Below, piece after piece: positions 1-5,747 of a stretch of 9,517 nucleotides of DNA (its first letter is position 1; the number at the start of each line of letters is the position of its first letter). A program made the translations under genes and the position numbers. Origin of the DNA: an uncultured Oscillospiraceae bacterium (GTDB taxonomy: Bacteria > Bacillota > Clostridia > Oscillospirales > Oscillospiraceae); NCBI GenBank assembly GCA_910587785.1, contig CAJUOA010000112.1, forward strand, positions 1 through 9,517. The letters run 5' to 3'. Below the pieces are notes generated by a model. The model searched no databases, was not told the origin of the DNA, and was given only the letters and a program-made list of their open reading frames with translations.

Positions 1-20
1 AATATGAGAGGAGAAATGAT

Positions 21-1397
21 ATGGAACGATTTGGCATCACCGCACAGCTCCAGCATGTCCCGCCCCTGGACCCGGAGTTCTTCCCCCTCCTGCGTTTTAA
101 CCAGGCCTTCCTGGAGGGCGCGAAAAAGCCGGTTGGCATTGCCGTGGAGCGGGCCGGCGGTCAGATGGCCGTCTGCGAGACCTTCATCCACGGTACCCCG
201 GACATGGCGGACGCCGACCGCTACTACATCCACCGTTTGGTGAAGACCCTGCTGTGGATGAAGGGCGGCTTCCGCATCTACGTCAGCGGGGACGAGGGCA
301 TCTTCCAGTCCCTGAAAGCCGCCTACAGCCCCGGCGGGGAGCGGGACTTCGACCGGGACTTCATGGCCGGCGTCTTCGAGCACCCCTTTGAGGTCCTCTG
401 GGCCGACACCCTCCCAGCCGCCAAGGACGCCCCCCTGCCCATGGGCGGGCATTTGAAGGGGTGCCGCATCGGCTTCGACGCCGGCGGCAGTGACCGCAAG
501 GTCTCCGCCGTGGTGGACGGCGAGACCGTCTACTCCGAAGAGGTGGTCTGGTTCCCAAAGACCAACGCCGACCCGGATTACCACTACGACGGCATCGTCG
601 CCGCCCTCAAGTCCGCCGCGAGCCACATGCCCCGGGTGGACGCCGTGGGCGTCAGCTCCGCCGGGGTCTTCATCAACAACCGCACCATGCGGGCCTCCCT
701 CTTCCTCCAGGTGCCCAAGGATCTTTACGACGCCAAGGTCAAGGACATCTACCTCCGGGCCGTGAAGGACACCTTCGGGGACATCCCCGTGGCCGTCATC
801 AACGACGGCGACGTCTCCGCCCTCGCCGGGGCCATGAGTCTGGGGGAGAACAGTGTCCTGGGCATCGCCATGGGCACCAGCGAGGCCGCGGGCTACGTGG
901 ACGCCCAGGGCCGGGTCACCGGGTGGCTCAACGAGCTTGCCTTCGTTCCTGTGGACGTCCAGCCCGACGCTATGGCGGACGAGTGGAGCGGCGACATCGG
1001 GTGCGGCGTGAAGTACTTCTCCCAGGACGGCGTCATCAAGCTGGCCCCCCGGGCGGGCATCCAGCTGGACGAGGCCGCAAGCCCCGCTGAGAAGCTCAAG
1101 GCTGTCCAGGCCCTCATGGAGCAGGGCAGTGAGGCGGCGGCAAAGGTCTACGAGTCCATCGGCGTGTACCTGGGCCACACCCTGGCCTTCTATTACGACC
1201 TCTATGCCTGCCGCCATGTGCTCCTCCTGGGCCGGGTCATGAGCGGCAAGGGCGGCGACCTCATCCTTGACACCGCCAAGCGTGTCCTCGCGGAGGAGTA
1301 CCCCGGCATCGCGGACAAGCTCCTCCCCTCTCTGCCCGACGAGCGCTTCCGCCGGGTAGGACAGTCCATGGCCGCGGCTAGCCTCGCGGAGGCGTGA
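21..1397 (+). CDS. Divergent ROK-family (ASKHA fold) protein
   Basis: The 458-residue product looks like a ROK-type sugar kinase or regulator of the actin/hexokinase fold. The nucleotide-binding part starts near residue 148 with IGFDAGGSDRK (150-160), which fits the phosphate-1 loop. INDGDVSALAGA (260-271) fits the motif carrying the catalytic Asp of ROK kinases, and GIAMGTSEAAGY (281-292) the phosphate-2 loop. An N-terminal extension of about 145 residues has no helix-turn-helix that I can see. The Cys-rich zinc motif of classical ROK proteins is absent, with only an IGCG (327-330), so sugar kinase activity is uncertain. The ATG at 21 has AGGAG at 9-13, seven bases upstream; the ATG at 16 is out of frame. 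The next gene starts inside its stop codon, so the two are probably translated together. The substrate cannot be read from the sequence. Confidence 0.75.
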   Translation: MERFGITAQLQHVPPLDPEFFPLLRFNQAFLEGAKKPVGIAVERAGGQMAVCETFIHGTPDMADADRYYIHRLVKTLLWMKGGFRIYVSGDEGIFQSLKAAYSPGGERDFDRDFMAGVFEHPFEVLWADTLPAAKDAPLPMGGHLKGCRIGFDAGGSDRKVSAVVDGETVYSEEVVWFPKTNADPDYHYDGIVAALKSAASHMPRVDAVGVSSAGVFINNRTMRASLFLQVPKDLYDAKVKDIYLRAVKDTFGDIPVAVINDGDVSALAGAMSLGENSVLGIAMGTSEAAGYVDAQGRVTGWLNELAFVPVDVQPDAMADEWSGDIGCGVKYFSQDGVIKLAPRAGIQLDEAASPAEKLKAVQALMEQGSEAAAKVYESIGVYLGHTLAFYYDLYACRHVLLLGRVMSGKGGDLILDTAKRVLAEEYPGIADKLLPSLPDERFRRVGQSMAAASLAEA

Positions 1398-1981
1398 GCA
1401 CGGCCCTGCGCATCGGATGTGTCGTGATGGCCGCCGGGCTCTCCCGGCGCTTCGGCGGCGGGAAGCTCCAGGCGGAGTTTGAGGGCAGGGCCCTCCTCCG
1501 CCGCGCCCTGGAGGCCGTCCCGGCGGAGGAATACTGCGCTGTGGCCGTCGTGACAAGGGACGCCGCCGGGGACGCCCTCGCGGAGGCCTTCGGCTTCCGC
1601 CCTGTCCGAAACCCTGCCCCGGAGCTGGGCGTCAGCGGCACCATCCGCCTGGGGCTGGAGGCCCTGGGGAACTGTGACGCCGCCCTCTTCCAGGTGGCGG
1701 ACCAGCCTCTCCTGCGGAGGGAGACTGTGCGGGCAGAGCTGGAGTTCTTTCGCGCCCGTCCGGACTGCATCGCTGCCCTGAGCCACGGCGGCGTGCGGGG
1801 GAATCCCTGCGTATTCCCGGCCCGGTTTTTCCCGGAGCTCCTCGCCTTGGAGGGCGACCGGGGCGGCAGTGCCGTCATCAAGAGCCACCCGGACGCCCTG
1901 CGCCTCCTCGAGGCCCCCGCCCGGGAGCTCCTGGACGTGGACACCCCGGAGGCTCTGCGCGCCTTGGGGGAAACGAAATAA
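1394..1981 (+). CDS. MobA/MocA-like nucleotidyltransferase (possible molybdenum cofactor cytidylyltransferase)
   Basis: This 195-residue protein has the pattern of the MocA branch of MobA-like NTP transferases, which transfer CMP (or another nucleotide) to a cofactor such as molybdopterin. The signature V-V-M-A-A-G-L-S-R-R-F-G-G-G-K (10-24) is the nucleotide-binding loop. GVSGTIRLGL (79-88), VADQPLL (101-107), GNP (136-138), GDRGG (154-158) and DVDTPE (181-186) follow in the expected order, and the length is normal. The GTG start at 1394 shares bases with the TGA of the ROK gene. The GGAGG just before it is only one base away, so initiation probably depends on coupling to the upstream gene. 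No molybdoenzyme gene is in view, so the molybdenum link is family-based. A terminator begins at the stop codon. Confidence 0.8.
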   Translation: MSTALRIGCVVMAAGLSRRFGGGKLQAEFEGRALLRRALEAVPAEEYCAVAVVTRDAAGDALAEAFGFRPVRNPAPELGVSGTIRLGLEALGNCDAALFQVADQPLLRRETVRAELEFFRARPDCIAALSHGGVRGNPCVFPARFFPELLALEGDRGGSAVIKSHPDALRLLEAPARELLDVDTPEALRALGETK

Positions 1982-2017
1982 AAAAGCGGCACCATCGTCC
2001 GATGGCGCCGCTTTTTT
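1981..2017. terminator. Rho-independent terminator, probably bidirectional
   Basis: The stem is A5-GCGGC, an A/C mismatch, then CCATC, a loop of GTCC, then GATGG and GCCGC followed by T6. The A-run before and T-run after the stem let it end transcription on both strands: the nucleotidyltransferase gene from the left and the YbjQ-containing operon from the right. It starts at the last base of the stop codon. Confidence 0.9.
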
Positions 2018-2033
2018 GTGGAACGGATGGATG

Positions 2034-2118
2034 TTGGGCTTCGCCCAAACCCACCAGGGCTCTGCCCTGGACCCGCCAGAGGCTTTGCCTCTGGACTCCA
2101 CCACCTTTGAAAAGGTGG
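2034..2118 (-). repeat. Four-hairpin intergenic palindromic repeat element
   Basis: Four perfect hairpins lie in tandem within 85 bases: TTGGGC-TTC-GCCCAA (2034-2048), CCAGGGC-TCT-GCCCTGG (2054-2070), CCAGAGGC-TTT-GCCTCTGG (2076-2094) and CCACCTTT-GA-AAAGGTGG (2101-2118). They are separated by 5-6 bases. I recognise this arrangement from memory as a type of dispersed intergenic element in Oscillospiraceae genomes, usually read in the minus orientation starting near AAAAGTTTCGTCCACC. No reading frame here resembles a gene. It fills the gap between two convergent genes, where it could act as a transcript 3' end structure. That role is inference. Confidence 0.8.
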
Positions 2119-2147
2119 ACGAAACTTTTATTTCCGCTTCGCGCCGG

Positions 2148-2459
2148 TCACCTGAACTTCACCGCAGTCCCGTAGGCAATAACCTCCGCCGCGCCCTGCA
2201 TCACCGAGGACGAGCCGTAGCGGACGTTGATCACGGCGTCCGCGCCCAGGGCCTCGGCCTCGTCCACCATGCGCTTGGTGGCGATTTGACGGGCCTCCAC
2301 CAGCATCTTCGTATAGCCGGTGATCTCCCCGCCTACCAGGGTCTTCATCCCGGCCATGAAGTCCTTGCCGAAGTTCTTCGACTGCACGATGGTCCCCCGG
2401 ACCATGCCCAGGACCTCCACCTCCCTGCCGGGGATGTGGTCAATATTGACTAGCAGCAT
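2148..2459 (-). CDS. YbjQ/UPF0145 family protein (putative heavy-metal-binding domain)
   Basis: The 103-residue product matches the YbjQ (UPF0145) family along its whole length, close to the usual size of about 105. Recognisable stretches are VEVLGMVRGTIVQSKNFGKD (14-33), GGEITGYTKMLVEAR, then the helix with MVDEAEALGADAVINVRYG, and a closing VIAYGTAVKF. The family is a small cytosolic ring-forming fold; its function is unproven and the metal-binding label is a database annotation. No metal-binding Cys residues are present. The ATG at 2459 lies inside the end of the preceding small membrane protein gene (20-base overlap), with AGGAGG at 2468-2473, so it is coupled to that gene and is the last cistron of the MerR operon. 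Confidence 0.88.
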   Translation of the reverse strand: MLLVNIDHIPGREVEVLGMVRGTIVQSKNFGKDFMAGMKTLVGGEITGYTKMLVEARQIATKRMVDEAEALGADAVINVRYGSSSVMQGAAEVIAYGTAVKFR

Positions 2460-2700
2460 CTTCTTCTCCTCCTTGAATCTCTTTCAGTCTTGTTTTCAGC
2501 AATATCCAGACGGGGACGATGGTCCCCAGTTCCAGCAAAATCACCACCAGCGTCACCCGGGAGCCCACGCCACCCGGCGTCATGCCCGCCCGGATCCACA
2601 GCAGCACCACCGCCGCGATCAGGCGCATGGCCGTGGCGCTCACCGCGCCCCAGACGGCCCCCCTGCGGCGCTCATCCCGGCGGTCAGTACTGTTTGGCAT
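2440..2700 (-). CDS. Small two-helix membrane protein with GGEED-QY tail (paralogue 2)
   Basis: This 86-residue protein has a charged N-terminus rich in Arg, two hydrophobic segments (about 16-36 and 49-68) and a polar tail TRLKEIQGGEEDAASQY (70-86). The tail and layout match the adjacent 85-residue protein and the C-terminal membrane part of the MerR regulator, so the three are probably related by duplication. A longer frame exists upstream, but the ATG at 2700 is preferred: GGGGAGG sits at 2707-2713, six bases upstream, and the extension would lie inside the previous gene. It overlaps the previous gene by 17 bases and the ybjQ-like gene by 20. I do not know a function; a membrane accessory role linked to the MerR protein is inference. 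Confidence 0.75.
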   Translation of the reverse strand: MPNSTDRRDERRRGAVWGAVSATAMRLIAAVVLLWIRAGMTPGGVGSRVTLVVILLELGTIVPVWILLKTRLKEIQGGEEDAASQY

Positions 2701-2941
2701 CGTCTTCCTCCCCGCCGTCGATCTCCCGCAGGCGCTGGCGCAGCACCACCACCATGCCAACGATCACTGCGCCGCCTATGAACGCATACAGCAGCAGGAA
2801 GGGCACCGCGGCCATGCCGCCGGGCTCCGCCCCGGCGAGCCCCGCCGCCCAGGCCACCATGGCCACCAGGGGCAGCGTGTAGAGCACTACCACTACCGTG
2901 ATCACGATGGGGGCAATCTTCTTTTTCGTGTTGTTTTTCAT
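2684..2941 (-). CDS. Small two-helix membrane protein with GGEEDDAKQY tail (paralogue 1)
   Basis: The 85-residue product starts MKNNTKKK, which would keep the N-terminus in the cytoplasm, then has two membrane segments (about 10-33 and 46-67) and the tail RQRLREIDGGEEDDAKQY (68-85). IAPIVITVVVV (9-19) parallels VAPIVVSVVLV in the MerR protein next door, and the last five residues DAKQY are identical in both. It therefore resembles a free-standing copy of the MerR membrane domain. The ATG at 2941 has AAAGGAG at 2951-2957, nine bases upstream. It is in an operon with the MerR gene, and its tail codons contain the ribosome binding site and start codon of the next gene. Function unknown. Confidence 0.8.
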   Translation of the reverse strand: MKNNTKKKIAPIVITVVVVLYTLPLVAMVAWAAGLAGAEPGGMAAVPFLLLYAFIGGAVIVGMVVVLRQRLREIDGGEEDDAKQY

Positions 2942-2956
2942 CCAGAAACACTCCTT

Positions 2957-3129
2957 TCAGAGCAAAAATTGGAACACTACAATAGGGGACAGGATATTCG
3001 CCGCGGCGTGGATGCACCAGCCGTAGAGGATGCTCCCCTCCGCGCACTGACCAGATACCAGACGAGCGGCACGGCGGTCAGCACCAGGAGCTGCAAAAGA
3101 GCGCTCAAAAGCTGACTGACCAGGATCAT
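2957..3129 (-). pseudogene. Remnant of a CPBP-type intramembrane protease gene, frameshifted
   Basis: An ATG at 3129 with AGAGGTG eight bases upstream opens a frame beginning MILVSQLLSALLQLLVLTAV and continuing PLVWYLVSARR, an N-terminal membrane helix of the kind seen in CPBP (Abi) proteases. It then turns into an unlikely Ser/Thr/Arg sequence and stops at 2977, giving 50 residues. The frame one base away continues as EGSILYGWCIHAAANILSP and then IVVFQFLL, ending at 2957. This resembles the last CPBP helix, with its G-S-I then H-x-x-x-N pattern. The switch falls at the four-base C run at 3035-3038 (plus strand). The catalytic EExxxR region is missing, so most of a normal 200-300 residue gene is gone. 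It begins 16 bases after the MerR stop. The alternative is an unusual 57-residue protein made by frameshifting. Confidence 0.5.
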
Positions 3130-3144
3130 TGTCCGCACCTCTTC

Positions 3145-3795
3145 TCAATACTGCTTCGCATCGTCGATCTCTCCTTTACTGATTTCCTTCATCCGCTGGA
3201 ACAGCGCCAGCAGGACCCCCGCGATCACCAGCAGAGGCACCGCCTCCATTACTGCCACGACCCCCAGCGGCGGAGCGTTTTCCGGTTCCACATAGAATGC
3301 CCAGAGCATCACCCCCGCCGTTGCCGCCATCAGCGCCACCAGCACCACCGAGACCACGATGGGGGCCACATACCGGATGCGCACGTCCTGCCGCTGGGTG
3401 TTGCGGAAGGCCGCGCCCGCCTGCTCCAGCTGCTCCATCTCAGCGAGAACGCTCCCCGCGTCCAGCTCGCTGAGGGGCACCTCCCGGTCCCGCAGAAGCT
3501 CGCAGAGCCGGGACGCCTCCTGCAAGTTCCGCTTCTCCCGCTCCAGGGTCACCAGGTGGCGGCGCATCCCGTCGCCCACGGTCTGGGTACCCTCCTGCAT
3601 CCGGCGGATCTCCTCGATGGGCACCCCCAGCTTCCGCAGGAGCTTGATCCGCCGCAGGGTCTCCACCTCCGCCTCGCCGTAGTCCCGGTAGCCGTTCTCT
3701 GTGCTCCGGCGGGGGGAGAGCAGGCCCTTCTCCTCATAGAACCGAATATTCTTTTTCGTGATGCCCACCAGGGCCTCCACTTCGTTGATGCGCAT
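3145..3795 (-). CDS. MerR-family transcriptional regulator with two C-terminal membrane segments
   Basis: The 216-residue protein starts with a MerR winged-helix domain: MRINEVEALVGITKKNIRFY (1-20), then EEKGLLSPRR and NGYRDYGEAEVETLRRI up to about residue 70. A probable dimerisation coiled coil spans 76-103. In place of a soluble ligand domain there are two hydrophobic segments (about 143-168 and 177-199), then the cytoplasmic tail QRMKEISKGEIDDAKQY (200-216). Only one Cys (98) is present, so it lacks the Cys pairs of metal-sensing MerR proteins. The domain order predicts a DNA-binding protein anchored in the membrane. GGAGG at 3806-3810 precedes the ATG. Its own promoter and that of the yhfC-like gene carry the same 19-bp spacer, so it probably regulates both. 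The signal is unknown. Confidence 0.9.
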   Translation of the reverse strand: MRINEVEALVGITKKNIRFYEEKGLLSPRRSTENGYRDYGEAEVETLRRIKLLRKLGVPIEEIRRMQEGTQTVGDGMRRHLVTLEREKRNLQEASRLCELLRDREVPLSELDAGSVLAEMEQLEQAGAAFRNTQRQDVRIRYVAPIVVSVVLVALMAATAGVMLWAFYVEPENAPPLGVVAVMEAVPLLVIAGVLLALFQRMKEISKGEIDDAKQY

Positions 3796-3828
3796 GTTTG
3801 GGGAGCCTCCTCTGAAATCGTTTGCCCC

Positions 3829-3859
3829 ATTATAAACCCTCCACCAGGGGGAACGTCAA
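3829..3859 (-). promoter_or_regulatory. MerR-type promoter/operator of the merR operon
   Basis: On the minus strand the -35 TTGACG (3854-3859) and -10 TATAAT (3829-3834) are separated by TTCCCCCTGGTGGAGGGTT, 19 bases. Spacers of 19-20 are the hallmark of promoters that MerR proteins activate by DNA distortion. The spacer holds an imperfect dyad (CCC-C ... G-GGG) about its centre. The upstream yhfC-like gene's TGA stop (3856-3858) lies inside the -35 element. Confidence 0.82.
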
Positions 3860-4617
3860 GAGATTTCGGCACTTTTCCCCAAATTTTTGTATACCCGCGC
3901 CGCCATCAGCGCCACCCCCGCCGCGAAGGCCGCCACCAGGAACTCCGTCGCCGCCACGGGCAGGCGGGCGTTGGCGGTCACGGCGATGAAGTCCAACACG
4001 GCGTGGGCCAGGATAGCCGCCGGGAACATCCAGAGCTTCCCGGGACGGCTCACGGCGGCAAAGACCAGCACCGAGCAGGCCATGTGGAGGGCCATGGCGC
4101 TCAGCCGCTCGAACCCCGCCCAGAGGAAAACGCCCGCAGGCACTGCGGCGAGGCTCTCCAGGCCGGTCATGATCTCCGCCGGGACCTCCGCGCCGCCGTT
4201 CACCGACGCGTAGAGCACCAGATTGCTGATGTACGTCAGGCCCAGGAGCAGGAACGCCTCGCATCCCCCGTGGCCGATGCCGTAGCTGAGGGCCGTCACC
4301 GGCTCCCGGCGCTTCTTGAGGAACACCTTGAAGGCGATGAACCGCCCCGTCTCCTCAAAGAGTCCGGCCATCAGCCCGCCGTAGAGGCCGTAGAACCAGA
4401 TGTTCCCCTGGATCGCCGCCCCCAGCGCTCCGCCGAGGACCAGCCTGTGGACGACCGGCTCCAGCATCAGGGCGAAGAGAAAGAACGTCCCTGCGCCGAT
4501 GAGGAACTCCCCCCACCGTCCGCCCCGCCTCCGCAGGAACACCATCACCCCCAGGGGCGCCAGGGCGGTCAGCGCCGCCAGGACGCCCATGAGGACCATC
4601 ACGCTCGTACTTATCAT
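3856..4617 (-). CDS. YhfC-family glutamic-type intramembrane protease homologue
   Basis: The 253-residue, multi-helix membrane protein fits the YhfC (DUF2324) family, related to the CPBP glutamic intramembrane proteases. GLFEETGRF (85-93) carries the paired Glu and the Arg of the presumed active site. SYGIGHGGCEAF (111-122) adds His116 and Glu120, ALHMA (176-180) has His178, and LAHAVLDF (203-210) has the H-x-x-x-D motif, so the expected catalytic set looks complete. About seven or eight hydrophobic segments are visible. An open frame extends to 5043, but it would run through the divergent promoter and the asp23-like gene; the ATG at 4617 follows AGAAGGGAAGAGG and the promoter at 4671-4701. 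It shares an operator with the MerR gene downstream. The natural substrate is unknown; the membrane-bound MerR is a candidate by inference only. Confidence 0.85.
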   Translation of the reverse strand: MISTSVMVLMGVLAALTALAPLGVMVFLRRRGGRWGEFLIGAGTFFLFALMLEPVVHRLVLGGALGAAIQGNIWFYGLYGGLMAGLFEETGRFIAFKVFLKKRREPVTALSYGIGHGGCEAFLLLGLTYISNLVLYASVNGGAEVPAEIMTGLESLAAVPAGVFLWAGFERLSAMALHMACSVLVFAAVSRPGKLWMFPAAILAHAVLDFIAVTANARLPVAATEFLVAAFAAGVALMAARVYKNLGKSAEIS

Positions 4618-4670
4618 ACCTCTTCCCTTCTTTCCGGCCCCGGAGGTGCCGGGACCTCTGTTCTGCATCC

Positions 4671-4701
4671 AGCATACTCCCTCCAGCAGGGGGAATGTCA
4701 A
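4671..4701 (-). promoter_or_regulatory. MerR-type promoter/operator of the yhfC-like gene
   Basis: On the minus strand the -35 TTGACA (4696-4701) and -10 TATGCT (4671-4676) are separated by TTCCCCCTGCTGGAGGGAG, again 19 bases. From the shared CTC before the -35 to the end of the -10, it matches the merR promoter at 28 of 34 positions. The strongest matches are in the spacer, where a TCCC-C ... G-GGGA dyad is centred. The leader to the ATG is about 50 bases. Confidence 0.82.
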
Positions 4702-4777
4702 GAGGTTTTTGAAAGTTTTCTCTTTTTCATGACTTTCCCTCCGCTGGACACCGCCCAAAATCCGGCAAAATTTCCGG

Positions 4778-4806
4778 TTGTAATTTCCAAAAGAAGGTGG
4801 TACAAT
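4778..4806 (+). promoter_or_regulatory. Sigma-A-type promoter of the asp23-nusB-xse-ispA cluster
   Basis: TTGTAA (4778-4783) and TACAAT (4801-4806) are separated by 17 bases. The start codon of the asp23-like gene lies 44 bases downstream of the -10, with AAAGGAG at 4833-4839. The divergent yhfC promoter lies 76 bases away. Between them (4702-4777) I see no further gene or clear operator. Confidence 0.7.
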
Positions 4807-4849
4807 AGGGGCACTATCAAATACTGCGACGTAAAGGAGATCCAAAACC

Positions 4850-5191
4850 ATGGGCGAAAGCAAAGAATACATGACCCACCCCGAGGAGCTCGGCTGTATC
4901 CATATTTCCGAGGACGTCTTAGCTTCCATCGCCGTGGGCGCGGCGGCGGAGGTCGAGGGCGTGGGCGGCATGATGAACCTGGGCAGTAAGAAGGCCATCG
5001 CCCGGGGCGTGAAGGTGGCCGTGGAGGAGGACGGCGCGGTCATCGACCTCTATGTCATGATCCGTTACGGCCACGCCATCCCCGAGGTGGCGGAGCGGAT
5101 GCAGAGCGCCGTGTCCACCGCCGTCGAATCCATGACCGGCTTCGCCGCCAAGGCCGTCAACGTCCACGTGGGCGGCGTGACGTTCCAGTAA
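4850..5191 (+). CDS. Asp23/Gls24 family envelope stress response protein
   Basis: The 113-residue product matches the Asp23/Gls24 (DUF322) family. IHISEDVLASIAVGAAAEVE (18-37) followed by GVGGM is the family's first signature, then an alternating hydrophobic stretch GVKVAVEEDGAVIDLYVMIRYG, and the C-terminal helix and strand with VNVHVGGVTF. Family members are small soluble proteins, some tethered to the membrane by a partner and linked to cell-wall stress. No membrane partner is present here. The gene leads the nusB cluster, a common position in Clostridia and Bacilli. The ATG at 4850 has AAAGGAG ten bases upstream; an ATG at 4871 is less well placed. Confidence 0.9.
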   Translation: MGESKEYMTHPEELGCIHISEDVLASIAVGAAAEVEGVGGMMNLGSKKAIARGVKVAVEEDGAVIDLYVMIRYGHAIPEVAERMQSAVSTAVESMTGFAAKAVNVHVGGVTFQ

Positions 5192-5225
5192 GAATCTGTG
5201 TGGGAGAGGGAGAAGGGGCGTCAAG

Positions 5226-5723
5226 ATGATAAAGAACCGTGAGCCGGTGCTGAGAAACACCGCGCGAGAGATCGCCATGCACCTCTGCTTTGAGCTGAGC
5301 TTCACCGACCTGACCTGCCCGGAGCTCCTGGACGAGCGTCTGTGTACCGGGCGCTTCCAGGCCCTTGCCCCGGAGTATGAGGTCTACGGTCAGCTCCCCG
5401 GGCCCGAGCAGACCGCCTATATCCGCAAGCTGGTCACCGGCATCGCAAGCCACGGCTACGAGCTGGACCAGTACATTGAGAAATACGCCGTGGGCTGGAA
5501 GTTCGCCCGCATCCCCCTGGTGGCCGCTGCCATCATGCGCGTGGCCATGTACGAAATTCTCTACATGCCGGAGATCCCCAACGCCGCCTCCATCAACGAG
5601 GCCGTGGAGCTGACCAGGAAGTACGAGAGCGACGACGTGGTCCGCTTTGTCAACGGCGTGCTGGGCACCTTCGTGCGCACGGAGGCCGAGATCACCCCGC
5701 CCTCCACCGTGCCCAAGGCGTAA
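5226..5723 (+). CDS. nusB: Transcription antitermination factor NusB
   Basis: The 165-residue protein matches NusB, an all-helical RNA-binding factor that works with NusE (S10) on boxA RNA in rRNA antitermination. The N-terminal R-x-x-A pattern (TAREIAMHLCFELSF, 12-26), the middle ELDQYIEKYAVGWKFARIP (79-97), the helix IMRVAMYEILYMPEIPNAAS (103-122), INEAVELTRKY (123-133) and FVNGVLGTFV (141-150) all fit. It is a little longer than usual, mainly in a loop near residues 40-60 and a Pro-rich tail. The acidic D-D in ESDDVVRFVNGVL replaces the more common Ser pair. The ATG at 5226 has GAAGGGG about seven bases upstream. It lies 34 bases after the asp23-like gene. Confidence 0.92.
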   Translation: MIKNREPVLRNTAREIAMHLCFELSFTDLTCPELLDERLCTGRFQALAPEYEVYGQLPGPEQTAYIRKLVTGIASHGYELDQYIEKYAVGWKFARIPLVAAAIMRVAMYEILYMPEIPNAASINEAVELTRKYESDDVVRFVNGVLGTFVRTEAEITPPSTVPKA

Positions 5724-5747
5724 GCTCGAACCCCCATCATACTCTGT

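Noticed and set aside
1202..2104. A 300-codon minus-strand frame across the nucleotidyltransferase and the hairpin repeat
   Set aside because: Antisense to the nucleotidyltransferase; it reads through the terminator and the palindromic repeat, with no protein features.
1981..2147. CRISPR-like array of short repeats
   Set aside because: The hairpins differ from each other in sequence and have no spacers of constant length.
3145..3795. A metal-sensing MerR (such as mercury, copper or zinc type)
   Set aside because: Only one Cys is present and the effector region is two membrane helices, so no metal site can be supported.
3556..4989. A 477-codon open frame on the plus strand across the merR and yhfC-like genes
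   Set aside because: It is antisense to two genes with clear family motifs, is full of His/Pro/Arg-rich shadow sequence and has no recognisable domain.
4618..5043. A 142-residue N-terminal extension of the yhfC-like protein
   Set aside because: It would run antisense through the asp23-like gene and through both divergent promoters; the ATG at 4617 has its own leader and ribosome binding site.
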